A DNA stretch of 64,000 nt from Prevotella sp902465605 (GTDB taxonomy: Bacteria > Bacteroidota > Bacteroidia > Bacteroidales > Bacteroidaceae): positions 82,420-146,419 of the forward strand of contig CABQNT010000006.1 of NCBI GenBank assembly GCA_902465605.1, given 5' to 3'. Both the position numbers and the translations under genes were made by a program. This document shows positions 9,701 to 18,152 of the stretch, piece by piece (the stretch's first letter is position 1; each line of letters starts with the position of its first letter). Below the pieces are notes generated by a model, which ran no database searches, was not told where the DNA came from, and saw only the letters and a program-made list of their open reading frames with translations.

Positions 9701-11264
9701 TGTGGCCATGGTGATTCCGGCAGGCAGCGGATTGAAAGTAACCAATATGGTTGGCTTTGAGCACGAAGCAGGTGAGCCTGTTCGCTTGAAGATTGAAGCT
9801 GAGGCAGGCAAGGCTAATGGCGCATTCGTATATGCTGGTGCTCCAGCAGAAGCTAAAGTATTTGCCGAGGTGCAGATGAATGTAAAATCAACTAAACTTC
9901 CGACACCTACCACATGGAAGGATAACGTTCAAGGGTCTCCTACTTTTGGGGAAAATTTACCCGTGGCGTTTACCGACCAGTTCTTTGGTATCCCATTCAA
10001 GCAGACCTCTTCTGCATGGCTCGGTGGTTCATACATCTATAAGTATGATGAGGCAACCAACGCAAGCAACAAGTTCTACCAGAAGTTTACGGGCTTGAAA
10101 GCTAAGGAAATGATGACCGCTTTTGCTGGTTACTCTATCCGCAGCACGGCCGCAGAAGCCAAGGTGAAATCTATGAAAGGTTACCTCAACTTGGGCGATG
10201 CTACCTTGACGCTGACCCGTAAGGCTTCCTTGGTTACCGGTGCAACAGCTGCAAGCGATGCCATTAACCACTGGGGCTTGGGCCAAAACCTCTTTGGTAA
10301 CTCTTACACCGCACCTATGAAGATAAGTGGGCTGACGTTGCCAGACGCTTTGGATAAAACTATTTATATGTATAATACTGGTAGTGGAAAAGATTGGGGC
10401 GACGCAACAAGTCAATCGGGTACATCGGCTGGAACCTACTTGGCTGTTCCTGTCAACACGGCTTCACAACAGGGCGTGGACGAAATTCCATCCATGCAGG
10501 GCTTCTTGCTGAAGTTTATTGATACTGAAACAACGGTTGGCGGAACCGACGTAACGGTAGACCTGAAGTACGACAATCTCAAGTCAGTAGCTACCCAGCA
10601 ACAAATGGCCAAGGGATATACATTTGGTACAAACACTAAACCAGGAGTTGTAAGGTTTATCCTGAACGGTGAGGATGTGAGCGATGTGATGTGGTTGTTT
10701 GAGCAGCCAGGCACATCCGACAACTTCGACAATGGATGGGATGGCCAGAAACTGGGTGCTGAGATGATGAGTAGTATGATTTACTCGGATTCAAAGGCTG
10801 GCAAGTTGCAGGTTAACACCACCGATGATCTGACAAAGGCTAACATTACCATCGTGACAGCTAAGCCTGGACGTTATGTATTAAATCTCTTGCAAAATGA
10901 TTTACCACAGTATTCTGACTTAAAGCTCATTGATTCAAAGGCAAAGATGATTGTACCATTTGAGGGTGACGCTTTGGAATATGAATTCGATGTAACAGGG
11001 AATGGTGTCTTAGGCGATAGATTTAAGCTGATGAACACCACGGCAACCTCATTCGGCAATTTGCCTACCGAGATTCAAGGGGTAACGACGGCAACCTGGA
11101 ATGGGCCGGCTGTTGTGTACACCGTATCGGGTGAACGCGTGGCCAATGTGAACCAACCTGAAGACCTGAATCGCCTCAAGGCTCAACTGCCAAACGGTGT
11201 GTACATCGTTTCGATGCAGGTGGATGGTAAGACGGTGAGCCAGAAGATGGTGATCACGAAGTAA
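6774..11264 (+). CDS. Giant secreted surface protein, cassette A (1496 aa)
   Basis: I start at ATG 6774 (MEKLLQRFLLLLLLLPLSVLSFAQ, a strong signal peptide); a TTG at 6747 would put nine residues before it. From about residue 130 there are repeated Ig-like or SprB-like modules (CDAKAGTAMLQVKDGTAPY; GDLPEGEYVMKVKDACGQ; IKDTDLQHYNP). Near residue 912 comes the segment WLGKTDENFSDKTNWTENRVP, then beta-rich sequence with HWGLGQNLFGNSYTA and SMQGFLLKF. The last 76 residues (1421-1496) are a por-type sorting tail identical to copy B. Inferred role: cell-surface adhesin or matrix-like protein exported by type IX secretion. No enzymatic motif was seen. It is co-transcribed with the micro-gene. Confidence 0.8.
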   Translation: MEKLLQRFLLLLLLLPLSVLSFAQNYAEVLPGNSKVLKSDKVSGSETLSSITLEVTLAAGTQPNGQAQLRTSTDDNKLVNTGTNELKDDVLVQKSTNPNVWEITWLNVPVGDYKIYFQQEGGTGHTFLHDVTIKEIPANLVPKLTVKTTPSYCDAKAGTAMLQVKDGTAPYSCTAVITRADGKTETLTKTITDDSWTIEGLAATEYVTFRVTDGGGQTVTTKSDVIANTSVEVKNNGYLYVFQNGQNGLCSFDYYVYVVIETSSAKAAQKQTEMLAQSMRLKKYEIHGEGAIYKLEYDPSLDKNYSSSYYRYFKIPSSANLAVGEQFGLSYDKLCGGTENTSTWLYELRKLADMTNIYPSADGSLCDAEDGTYKLTYNFLGKNNDWTNTYYVFLDANKYGRLLKESNGSYEVVNDKVLMPTEKFPFRPFFNSISLPGPGKYKFEYGSETDCPQTYFSKEFEVKLPSLSINGGKAPTAVQCYTVYGNTAGIQFQVKNTGFPFTVEVSRPDNKSSFEVADFLTKNTYTKQIQFPVKVTYQKEQYLYVIGDLPEGEYVMKVKDACGQEAEQAFSIKDTDLQHYNPKNDEGYKDGVYVGIDCNGNNIVKLNYGPSCNNLGVAYNLYNKNTGSYTSGADFYKDDYKVDNLVKDNAFSVSFNKWIQKLDGYRSSDFPYYSAIEKVDTVFNYANQKADRAGNWATKAYKFNFENITGADATAFEVFGAMCKKNDPSSGMIAVGVKKGVNYTGTLSYELFTTADGTTPGTKVKDNSDLVNNVWTNVKEGKYLVKIFYGDGCDTKKFVEVKAADIPQPGVETDIVDKYEYNDPIYVDITKNDKPLHLILPVSPYIYHVEWVDITDPAHEVSKGTGNEIYATFTKPGTYTYEIRTTFTENTSCKDSSGGTRKVTFIVKGPNYWLGKTDENFSDKTNWTENRVPEENEDIIFATVENYGTAAINDCRLVNGAENLHFEAGKLENQSAVAMVIPAGSGLKVTNMVGFEHEAGEPVRLKIEAEAGKANGAFVYAGAPAEAKVFAEVQMNVKSTKLPTPTTWKDNVQGSPTFGENLPVAFTDQFFGIPFKQTSSAWLGGSYIYKYDEATNASNKFYQKFTGLKAKEMMTAFAGYSIRSTAAEAKVKSMKGYLNLGDATLTLTRKASLVTGATAASDAINHWGLGQNLFGNSYTAPMKISGLTLPDALDKTIYMYNTGSGKDWGDATSQSGTSAGTYLAVPVNTASQQGVDEIPSMQGFLLKFIDTETTVGGTDVTVDLKYDNLKSVATQQQMAKGYTFGTNTKPGVVRFILNGEDVSDVMWLFEQPGTSDNFDNGWDGQKLGAEMMSSMIYSDSKAGKLQVNTTDDLTKANITIVTAKPGRYVLNLLQNDLPQYSDLKLIDSKAKMIVPFEGDALEYEFDVTGNGVLGDRFKLMNTTATSFGNLPTEIQGVTTATWNGPAVVYTVSGERVANVNQPEDLNRLKAQLPNGVYIVSMQVDGKTVSQKMVITK
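11033..11251 (+). repeat. 219-bp identical 3' segment, copy A
   Basis: By eye it is identical base for base to 56528-56746, encoding most of the C-terminal tail. The single difference at 11252 is followed by further similarity through the stop codon and terminator, while sequence before 11033 diverges sharply. Confidence 0.85.
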
Positions 11265-11290
11265 GCAGTAAGCTTCATAAAATGCTACAA

Positions 11291-11330
11291 TATATGGGCA
11301 GCGGCGCAAGGTTCGTTGCCCATATTTTTA
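11291..11330 (+). terminator. Terminator of cassette A
   Basis: ATATGGGCA (11292-11300) pairs with TGCCCATAT (11316-11324), followed by TTTTTA. Cassette B has the same terminator. Confidence 0.85.
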
Positions 11331-11649
11331 TGTCTTCGTCGTAGCGTCACCCATGTTTACTTCAAACATGCAGGGTAGCAGCAAACCTATGAGTTCATGA
11401 TGGTAAAGCGACGAAGTTAGAGTCGTTGTAGCCCCCATTGTTTTATGAGGATATTATCTCTTCTTTGTAAGGAGAGATTCTTTGGTTTAGGAAGATTCAA
11501 GGTAAGCATCCGATATTTATAGCGTAACCCAGATATGCAGCACAAACATAAGAGGTTATTATTCAATGGGGCGTAGGGTAAATATGAGATGCTTGGTAGT
11601 ATTAGATGCTACCGTTACATTGCTAATACGGAACCATGGATTGTAGTAA
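11331..11649. other. Intergenic region between cassette A and the galactose genes
   Basis: It starts with a short stretch (TGTCTTCGTCGTAGCGTCAC) that also follows cassette B. I see nothing else. Confidence 0.5.
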
Positions 11650-11698
11650 AGACAAAAGTAGGAGACAAACCTCCATGATGGGCGTTTATCTCCTACTT
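11650..11698 (-). terminator. Terminator after the lipoprotein mutarotase
   Basis: AAGTAGGAGA (11656-11665) pairs with TCTCCTACTT (11689-11698); on the minus strand it is followed by TTTTGTCTTT. Confidence 0.65.
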
Positions 11699-11736
11699 GA
11701 TAGCGTTGATGCGGAACATTGTTACCGCAGCGAAGT

Positions 11737-12903
11737 TTATCTTACACTAAACTTATAGGCAACATGACTGAAATATTTCTCACCTGGCTTGAGGTAAGGT
11801 GAAGGCCAGTCTTTCTTGTTTGGAGAATCAGGGAATTTCTGGGTCTCCAAACAAACCGAGGCACGCTGTGGATAGGCAATGCCCTTTTTGCCGATGACAC
11901 TGCCAGAAAGGAAGTTGCCAGAATAAACCTGTATACCTAGTTCGTTGGTGTACACTTCCATATAGATGCCCGACTCGGGAGAGTACAGGCTGGCAGCCAC
12001 CTTGGTGTCGTCACCCTTACCGTCCTTGTAGGTGTTCAGCACATAGTTATGATCATACCCTCTACCATATTTGAGTTGTGTGAAGGTAGTGTCCCCGATG
12101 GTTTCATACAGTGCGTGACGCTTGGTGAAGTCCATGGGTGTACCGTAAACAGGTTTGATTTCTCCTGTTGTCATAAAGGTACTGTCGCAGGGTGTATAGT
12201 TGTCGGCATTGACATAAAGAACCATGTTGGTGCCGGCCTTTGAGGGATCGCCCGAGAGGTTGAAGTACGAGTGATTCGTCATGTTGATGACGGTTTCTGC
12301 GTCGGTGGTGGCCTCAAACTTCATGTCCAGGGTGTTGTCGCTGGTTACCGTGTAGGTAACTGTTGCCGTTACATTGCCAGGGAAGTTGTTGTCACCGTCA
12401 GGAGAATGCAAGACGAGCTGAAGCGTTGAGTCGTTCAACTGCTTACCTTCGTATACAGAATATTGCCAACCTGAGGGACCACCATGCAGACAGTGTCCGA
12501 AGTTGTTGCGTGGCAATTGAATCTTCTTTCCTGCAACCGTGATTTGACCCTGATTGATGCGATTGGCATAACGACCAATGGCTGCGCCGAAATCGCTGGC
12601 GTTATTGACAGAATCGGCATACTGCGCAATGTTGTCATAACCCAACACTACATCGGTAGCAACACCGGCTTTGTTGGGTACGCAGATTGACACAACGCGT
12701 GCACCAAAGTTTGTGACGCAAACTTCCATGTCATTGTTGTTCTTCAAAACGAACAGCTTAACTGGCTTTTCGTTGAGTGTTGTGTCGAACTTGGCGGGGT
12801 CTAGACCGGAAACGGTTAATTTACTGTTGTCACTGGACGAGCAAGCCGTAAACAGTGCCATGGCAAATGCTGCGCCCATGAATAATCCTTTAGTTAGTTT
12901 CAT
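11737..12903 (-). CDS. galM: Aldose 1-epimerase, lipoprotein form
   Basis: It interconverts alpha and beta anomers of galactose. I start at ATG 12903, which gives the lipoprotein signal MKLTKGLFMGAAFAMALFTAC (388 aa); an upstream frame adds 21 residues with no support. Mutarotase signatures are present: HCLHGGPSGW, NMTNHSYFNLSG with the catalytic His, and CLETQKFPDSPN with the catalytic Glu. The signal places it outside the cytoplasm, where it could prepare sugar for uptake. It is last in a four-gene galactose cluster, behind a strong hairpin after galK. A second, cytosolic mutarotase is at the head of the same cluster. Confidence 0.92.
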   Translation of the reverse strand: MKLTKGLFMGAAFAMALFTACSSSDNSKLTVSGLDPAKFDTTLNEKPVKLFVLKNNNDMEVCVTNFGARVVSICVPNKAGVATDVVLGYDNIAQYADSVNNASDFGAAIGRYANRINQGQITVAGKKIQLPRNNFGHCLHGGPSGWQYSVYEGKQLNDSTLQLVLHSPDGDNNFPGNVTATVTYTVTSDNTLDMKFEATTDAETVINMTNHSYFNLSGDPSKAGTNMVLYVNADNYTPCDSTFMTTGEIKPVYGTPMDFTKRHALYETIGDTTFTQLKYGRGYDHNYVLNTYKDGKGDDTKVAASLYSPESGIYMEVYTNELGIQVYSGNFLSGSVIGKKGIAYPQRASVCLETQKFPDSPNKKDWPSPYLKPGEKYFSHVAYKFSVR

Positions 12904-12939
12904 CTTGAATGTTTTGGTAATATTTGTTATGAGTGAATA

Positions 12940-12988
12940 AAAAACAAAAAAGATATCTGTTATCACAATGTTGATAACAGATATCTTT
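12940..12988 (-). terminator. Hairpin terminator between galK and the lipoprotein galM
   Basis: Near-perfect inverted repeat: AAGATATCTGTTATCA (12950-12965) against TGATAACAGATATCTT (12972-12987). On the minus strand it is followed by TTTTTTGTTTTT. It should reduce galK-to-galM readthrough. Confidence 0.8.
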
Positions 12989-13000
12989 ATTTGCTATCAA

Positions 13001-14164
13001 TTAGCATACTTTGTGAGAGCCCTGGCTGATGACAACGTCATAGATTTCTGGTTTCTTGCCGAATTTAGCAAGATACTTTTCTGTGACATCGGCCACGAAC
13101 TTGTCATGAATTTCATCCTTAACCAGGTTGATGGTGCAGCCACCGAAGCCGCCGCCCATGATACGACTGCCTGTAACACCATTCTCTTTGGCAACATCAT
13201 TGAGGAAATCCAGCTCTTCGCAAGATACCTCATAGTCCTTGCTCAGACCTTCATGTGTCTCGTACATCTTCTTGCCCACCGTCTCATAGTCGCCAGCTTC
13301 CAATGCGTCGCAAACGGCCAGCACACGGTCTTTCTCACCCAGTACGAAGTGGGCGCGGTTGTAATCTTCCTCACCAACTTCGGCTTTCACGGCTTCTAAT
13401 TGCTCCCATGTGCAGTCGCGCAGGGTTTCAAATTTCTCATTGGGGTACTTGGCTGCAATGTGTTTTACGACATTCTCACAGGATTTGCGACGGTCGTTGT
13501 ACGGCGAACCAACCAATTCGTGTTTCACGCATGAGTTGACGAGCATGAGTCTGTAGCCCTCTGGGTTGAATGGGAAGTATTCGAACTCACGACTACGGCA
13601 GTCGAGGCGCATGAGCTTACCCTCCTGTCCGAAGACACTGGCAAACTGGTCCATGATACCGCAGTTAACGCCTACATACTTGTGTTCTGTAGCTTGTCCT
13701 GCCAAAGCCATGTCCCATTTGGACACTTTGTTATCACCGAACAAGTCATTCAAGGCAAAGGCGAAACAGCTTTCCAACGCTGCCGATGAAGACATTCCAG
13801 CACCAAGTGGCACATCGCCAGCGAAAGCGGTGTTGAAGCCTTTTACGTCGACGCCAAGTTTCTTCATTTCTTGCACCATGCCGTAGATATAGCGCGCCCA
13901 ACTGGTGCGGGGACCTTGGGGATCGTCTACCTTAAACTCTACACGGTCTTTCATATCTATAGAGTAACACATGACCGTATTGGTGCCATTAGGGCGAACT
14001 TCGGCCATGATACCCTTGTCTACAGCGCCTGGAAATACGAATCCACCGTTATAATCTGTATGTTCGCCAATTAAATTAATACGACCTGGTGAGAAATAAA
14101 TATTTCCTGTTTTGCCATCAAAATGCTTGATGAAACGACTTCTTACATGATCTATGTCCATCAT
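13001..14164 (-). CDS. galK: Galactokinase
   Basis: It phosphorylates alpha-D-galactose to galactose 1-phosphate with ATP (Leloir pathway). At 387 aa it has the normal size. GHMP-family motifs are all present: substrate motif PGRINLIGEHTDYNGG (26-41), ATP-binding PLGAGMSSSAALE near residue 120, the catalytic Asp region NCGIMDQFAS, and motif 3 MGGGFGGCTINLV near the C-terminus. The neighbours, a permease and two mutarotases, give the full uptake and entry step. No galT or galE is in the window. Confidence 0.96.
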   Translation of the reverse strand: MMDIDHVRSRFIKHFDGKTGNIYFSPGRINLIGEHTDYNGGFVFPGAVDKGIMAEVRPNGTNTVMCYSIDMKDRVEFKVDDPQGPRTSWARYIYGMVQEMKKLGVDVKGFNTAFAGDVPLGAGMSSSAALESCFAFALNDLFGDNKVSKWDMALAGQATEHKYVGVNCGIMDQFASVFGQEGKLMRLDCRSREFEYFPFNPEGYRLMLVNSCVKHELVGSPYNDRRKSCENVVKHIAAKYPNEKFETLRDCTWEQLEAVKAEVGEEDYNRAHFVLGEKDRVLAVCDALEAGDYETVGKKMYETHEGLSKDYEVSCEELDFLNDVAKENGVTGSRIMGGGFGGCTINLVKDEIHDKFVADVTEKYLAKFGKKPEIYDVVISQGSHKVC

Positions 14165-14210
14165 AATTAATAGGGTTTAGGGGTTTATAATCTAAAAATT
14201 GTTTTATCAT

Positions 14211-14253
14211 AAAAAATGCTGAATGTACTTATCAGGGATAAGCATTCAGCATT
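14211..14253 (-). terminator. Hairpin terminator between the permease and galK
   Basis: AATGCTGAATG (14215-14225) pairs with CATTCAGCATT (14243-14253); on the minus strand a T run follows. Confidence 0.75.
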
Positions 14254-14265
14254 CTTTGTTGCTTA

Positions 14266-15549
14266 TTATTCTACAGGAATGTCTTTGTTCACATTCTTGC
14301 AGCCTACCAAAGCGTAGTAGAGTAGGTATGCGAGCATGGCGATAACAAGCCAGTAGCTGGCAATGTAATCGTTGAGGCTGGTTGCAATTTGGTCTTGGAT
14401 GAATGGCATCACACCCCCACCAACAACCATCATCATAAAGATACCTGACGCTGCGGCCGTGTATTTACCCAGACCTTCTGTTGCCAGGTTGAAGATACAG
14501 CCCCACATGATTGAGGTACAGATACCACATGAAATGATGAAGAAGCACTTGATGGGTACTTCAGATCCACGGAATGACACGGCAGAACTCTCGGGGAGCA
14601 CAATGGCAATCAATAAAAGGATGATGGCCAATGATGAGGTGAAGATCATCTGTGTGCGTGAAGATACTTTACCACTGATGAAACTGCTGACGAAACGGCC
14701 AACGAGCATCAACAACCAATAGATGGCTACGATGCCACCCGCTACGGCTGCCGCACCGGGGAAGTCAAGTTTGGTGATGTAGAAATTCAATTCAGCAGGA
14801 ATACCAACTTCAATTCCCACATAGAAGAAAATGGCAATCACGCCGAGGATAAAGTGGCGGAAGTTCCATGGACTGTATTCAGACTTAACGCCTGGGGCGG
14901 TTGACTGTGGTTCTGGAATGGCTACGAATGAGATGATGAGGAAGGTAACGGCAAACACGCCCATAGCTACCCAAAGCAAGGGAGTGACGTCAGACATACT
15001 GGTTTTGTCGGTAACTTGACCAATGAGCACACCAACAAAGAACGGGGTGAGTGTTGCTGCGAGTGAGTTTAATGTTCCTCCGGTTTGGATGAGTTGGTTT
15101 CCACGGTTACCGCCTCCGCCAAGAAGGTTCAACATGGGGTTCACCACCGTGTTTAACATACATACACAGAATCCGCAAATGAACGCACCTAACAAGTAGA
15201 CAATGAAATTGAGCATGACAGGCTGTCCCTGAACGCTGAACATCTCACTGCTACCGCCAAACATACTAGATAAATATTGTACAAACAAGCCGACGAAACC
15301 TACTGCGATAGCAATCAGAGCGGTTTTCTTGTAACCGTATTTCACGAGCATCTTGCCTGCTGGTATCCCCATGAAAAGATAAGCCAAGAAGTTCATTAAG
15401 TTACCAACCATACCAGCCCAAGAGTAGGTTTTACCCCAAATGTTTCCGAATGGTGCTGCAAGATTGGTTACGAATGAAATCATAGCAAAGAGGAACATCA
15501 TTGAGATAATCGCAACAATGACGCCATTTTTGTTTGTCTGTTGTTCCAT
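14266..15549 (-). CDS. FHS-family MFS sugar permease (glucose/galactose or fucose type)
   Basis: A 427-residue protein with about 12 hydrophobic helices. N-terminal segments such as WAGMVGNLMNFLAYLFMGIPAGK and CVCMLNTVVNPMLNLLGGGG are typical of the FHS subfamily (FucP/GluP-like H+ symporters). The setting between galM and galK makes galactose the likely substrate, and inner-membrane import the role. It lies 50 nt after the cytosolic galM and is likely co-transcribed. Confidence 0.88.
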   Translation of the reverse strand: MEQQTNKNGVIVAIISMMFLFAMISFVTNLAAPFGNIWGKTYSWAGMVGNLMNFLAYLFMGIPAGKMLVKYGYKKTALIAIAVGFVGLFVQYLSSMFGGSSEMFSVQGQPVMLNFIVYLLGAFICGFCVCMLNTVVNPMLNLLGGGGNRGNQLIQTGGTLNSLAATLTPFFVGVLIGQVTDKTSMSDVTPLLWVAMGVFAVTFLIISFVAIPEPQSTAPGVKSEYSPWNFRHFILGVIAIFFYVGIEVGIPAELNFYITKLDFPGAAAVAGGIVAIYWLLMLVGRFVSSFISGKVSSRTQMIFTSSLAIILLLIAIVLPESSAVSFRGSEVPIKCFFIISCGICTSIMWGCIFNLATEGLGKYTAAASGIFMMMVVGGGVMPFIQDQIATSLNDYIASYWLVIAMLAYLLYYALVGCKNVNKDIPVE

Positions 15550-15599
15550 TTTTTGTTGAAAGATTTTTTTATTAGTTATTTTAGATATTTCTTCCTGGT

Positions 15600-16691
15600 T
15601 TATTTTTGCGTATAAAACTTATAAACAGTCTTTTGCTTATATTCTTGGTTAGGTTTCAATACCACTGATGGAAAATAAGGATGGTTGGGAGAATCGGGGA
15701 AATGTTGTGCCTCGAAACAAACGGCACTGCGGCGTGGGAAAGTGGCACCATGTTGCCCTTTATAGCCGTCTGCCCAGTTGTCAGTGTACAATTGTACGCC
15801 TGGTTCGGTGGTATACACTTCCATGATGCGGCCACTCGTTGGATCTGTCAATCTGGCTGCAAAGCTTAGTTCACCTTCTTCTTTCTTATTCAACACGAAG
15901 CAATGGTCATATCCGGTACCATTTTTGATTTGAACGTCGTCTGCTTCTATGTCTTGACCGATGGGCTTTGGCTGACGGAAGTCAAATGGTGTTCCTTCTA
16001 CAAATCGAATTTCACCCGTGGGAATGGAGGTATCATCGATTGGAATATAATAATCTGCATTGATTTCGCAAATCTGGTTTTCTATTGTAGGAGTAGGATT
16101 TGCGATGCCAGGCAGTGAGAAAAAGCCATGGCTGGTGAGGTTGATAATTGTCTTTTTATTGGTGGTCGACATGTATTCTATCGACAGTTCATTGTCATCA
16201 TTGAACGAATACACAACCGTTGTCCTTAATTCTCCTGAAAAGCCTTCTTCGCCATAAGGGCTTACATATTTAAGAACCAGGGTTTGATCATCCATCTGAA
16301 GGGCATCCCAAACTCGGGCATTGAACCCTTTGTTGCCACCATGAAGGCAATTTGGACCATTGTTAATGGGCAAGTGATATTCCTTGCCATGCAAATGAAA
16401 TTTACCTTTTGCGATGCGATTACCATATCGCCCAATCAAAGTAGACAGGTAAGGTTCAGGTGAATCAATGACATCCTGGATGTTGTCGTGTCCTTGAATG
16501 ACGTTGGCGAGTTTGCCTTCTTTGTCAGGAACCATGATGGCAACGATGGCACCCCCGTAGTTGGTGATGGCTATTTCGTTGCCAACATTATTTTTGAGAA
16601 TATAAAGATCTGTATTTTTTCCGTCTATGGTGGTTTGAAAATCCTTGGACTTCAATCCACAGAGGTTTTCTGTTTCTGTTGTGTTCGTCAT
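15600..16691 (-). CDS. galM: Aldose 1-epimerase, cytosolic form
   Basis: A 363-residue mutarotase without a signal peptide. Signatures: NCLHGGNKGFNARVWD, INLTSHGFFSLPG (catalytic His) and CFEAQHFPDSPNHPYFP (catalytic Glu). It supplies the alpha anomer to GalK in the cytoplasm. It is the first gene of the cluster and has the only good promoter found there. It is clearly diverged from the lipoprotein paralogue, so this is not a recent duplication. Confidence 0.92.
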   Translation of the reverse strand: MTNTTETENLCGLKSKDFQTTIDGKNTDLYILKNNVGNEIAITNYGGAIVAIMVPDKEGKLANVIQGHDNIQDVIDSPEPYLSTLIGRYGNRIAKGKFHLHGKEYHLPINNGPNCLHGGNKGFNARVWDALQMDDQTLVLKYVSPYGEEGFSGELRTTVVYSFNDDNELSIEYMSTTNKKTIINLTSHGFFSLPGIANPTPTIENQICEINADYYIPIDDTSIPTGEIRFVEGTPFDFRQPKPIGQDIEADDVQIKNGTGYDHCFVLNKKEEGELSFAARLTDPTSGRIMEVYTTEPGVQLYTDNWADGYKGQHGATFPRRSAVCFEAQHFPDSPNHPYFPSVVLKPNQEYKQKTVYKFYTQK

Positions 16692-16722
16692 AAAAATAAG
16701 TTTTTAGTTACTTGATGCTTTT

Positions 16723-16755
16723 GCAAAGTAACTGAAAAAAAATGAATATGACAAA
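16723..16755 (-). promoter_or_regulatory. Promoter of the galactose cluster
   Basis: Minus strand: TTTG (16755-16752), 20 nt spacer, TTACTTTGC (16731-16723), one base off TAnnTTTGC. The leader is about 25 nt. Confidence 0.6.
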
Positions 16756-16805
16756 CTTAAGTCATAAAAAAACATTGACTTTTGGTGTTAAAATCTATTA
16801 AAGTA

Positions 16806-18101
16806 TCATTGTTTGAGAAAGGTTAATAAATCGGCTACCACATAACTACTTCCACCGATGAAAATGAAATCCTGCGCATCTGCGTCATGCATGGCTGCTT
16901 GGTATGCATCCTTCACGGTTGGGAACGCTTTTCCATGGAGATGGTTCTCACGACCTAATTGTGCAACTTTTTCAACAGGAAAAGCGCGTTGGCATGAAGG
17001 TTGTGTCCAATAGTAGTGTGCATGCTGGGGCAACATTTTCATGATTGTCGACAGGTCTTTATCGTCCACCATGCCGAATACAATTCTCATTTGCGCACAA
17101 TCTTGTTGCGCCAATTGTTGGCTCAGATAGGTCCATCCGCCTACATTGTGTCCCGTGTCACAATATGTTGCCGGCGACTTTTGAATGCATTGCCATCTTC
17201 CCAGCAGTCCAGTGGTGGTCGAAACCTGTTTGAAGCCTTGGCGTATACTGTTGTCTGACAATTTGATGAGGTCGTAGTTCTTCAGCACTTTCACTGCATT
17301 CAAGACGGTGTTGACGTTTTTGTCTTGATAATTTCCCATCAAGTCACCATGAATTTCTCCGAACGACTGTGTTTTATAGACTCTTTCTTGCAACGCATTA
17401 TCATACCTAGAGGCGATGATTTCATTGTTATCTTCAGCGAAAATAAGGGGAGCTTCATGTTGTTTTGCAACTTCTTCAAACACGTTTTTCGTTTCTGCCG
17501 TTGTCTCACCCACCACCACAGGAATGTGGTTTTTGATGATACCGGCTTTTTCTTTGGCGATTAATGGCAGTGTGTTACCCAGAAATTGCGTGTGATCCAG
17601 GCTGATGTTGGTAATGATGGATAGGATAGGGGTAATGATATTGGTACAATCGAGCCTACCTCCCAGTCCCACTTCTATAACCGCAACATCAACTTTTTGT
17701 TCTGCAAAATATGTAAATGCCAGTGCAGTTGTCAGTTCAAAGAACGAGGGATGAAGGGGTTCAAAGAAACTTCTTTCTTCTTCTACAAATCTGATGACGC
17801 GTTCTTGATCGATACATTGGCCGTTGACGCGTATGCGTTCCCTGAAATCAATGAGGTGAGGAGAGGTGTAAAGTCCTACTTTATACCCTTCTGCTTGCAG
17901 AATCGAGGCTAATGTATGCGAGCATGATCCCTTGCCATTGGTGCCTGCTACATGAATGGTCTTATATTGTTTATGTGGGTGGTTAAAGTGATTATCCAGT
18001 GCCAGGGTGTTTGTTAGGCCTTCTTTGTAGGCCGATGCGCCCACATTTTCAAACACAGGGGTAGCGTGAAAAAGGTAATCAATTGTTTCTTCGTATGTCA
18101 T
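16806..18101 (-). CDS. folC: Folylpolyglutamate/dihydrofolate synthase
   Basis: It adds glutamate to dihydropteroate and to folates (Mur ligase superfamily), in the cytoplasm. 431 aa, normal length. The P-loop is HVAGTNGKGSCSH. Other family marks are GLYTSPHLIDFRERI, VGLGGRLDCTNI and SLDHTQFLGNT, with FIGGSSYVVADLL at the C-terminus. It follows dnaJ by 51 nt, but a strong terminator hairpin lies in that gap, so expression may be partly separate. Confidence 0.95.
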   Translation of the reverse strand: MTYEETIDYLFHATPVFENVGASAYKEGLTNTLALDNHFNHPHKQYKTIHVAGTNGKGSCSHTLASILQAEGYKVGLYTSPHLIDFRERIRVNGQCIDQERVIRFVEEERSFFEPLHPSFFELTTALAFTYFAEQKVDVAVIEVGLGGRLDCTNIITPILSIITNISLDHTQFLGNTLPLIAKEKAGIIKNHIPVVVGETTAETKNVFEEVAKQHEAPLIFAEDNNEIIASRYDNALQERVYKTQSFGEIHGDLMGNYQDKNVNTVLNAVKVLKNYDLIKLSDNSIRQGFKQVSTTTGLLGRWQCIQKSPATYCDTGHNVGGWTYLSQQLAQQDCAQMRIVFGMVDDKDLSTIMKMLPQHAHYYWTQPSCQRAFPVEKVAQLGRENHLHGKAFPTVKDAYQAAMHDADAQDFIFIGGSSYVVADLLTFLKQ

Positions 18102-18109
18102 CTTAAACC

Positions 18110-18143
18110 AAAAAAAATGCAGTTGATGCTAGCCATCAACTGC
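18110..18143 (-). terminator. Terminator between dnaJ and folC
   Basis: GCAGTTGATG (18119-18128) pairs with CATCAACTGC (18134-18143); on the minus strand eight T follow. Confidence 0.85.
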
Positions 18144-18152
18144 GAGTTTAAC

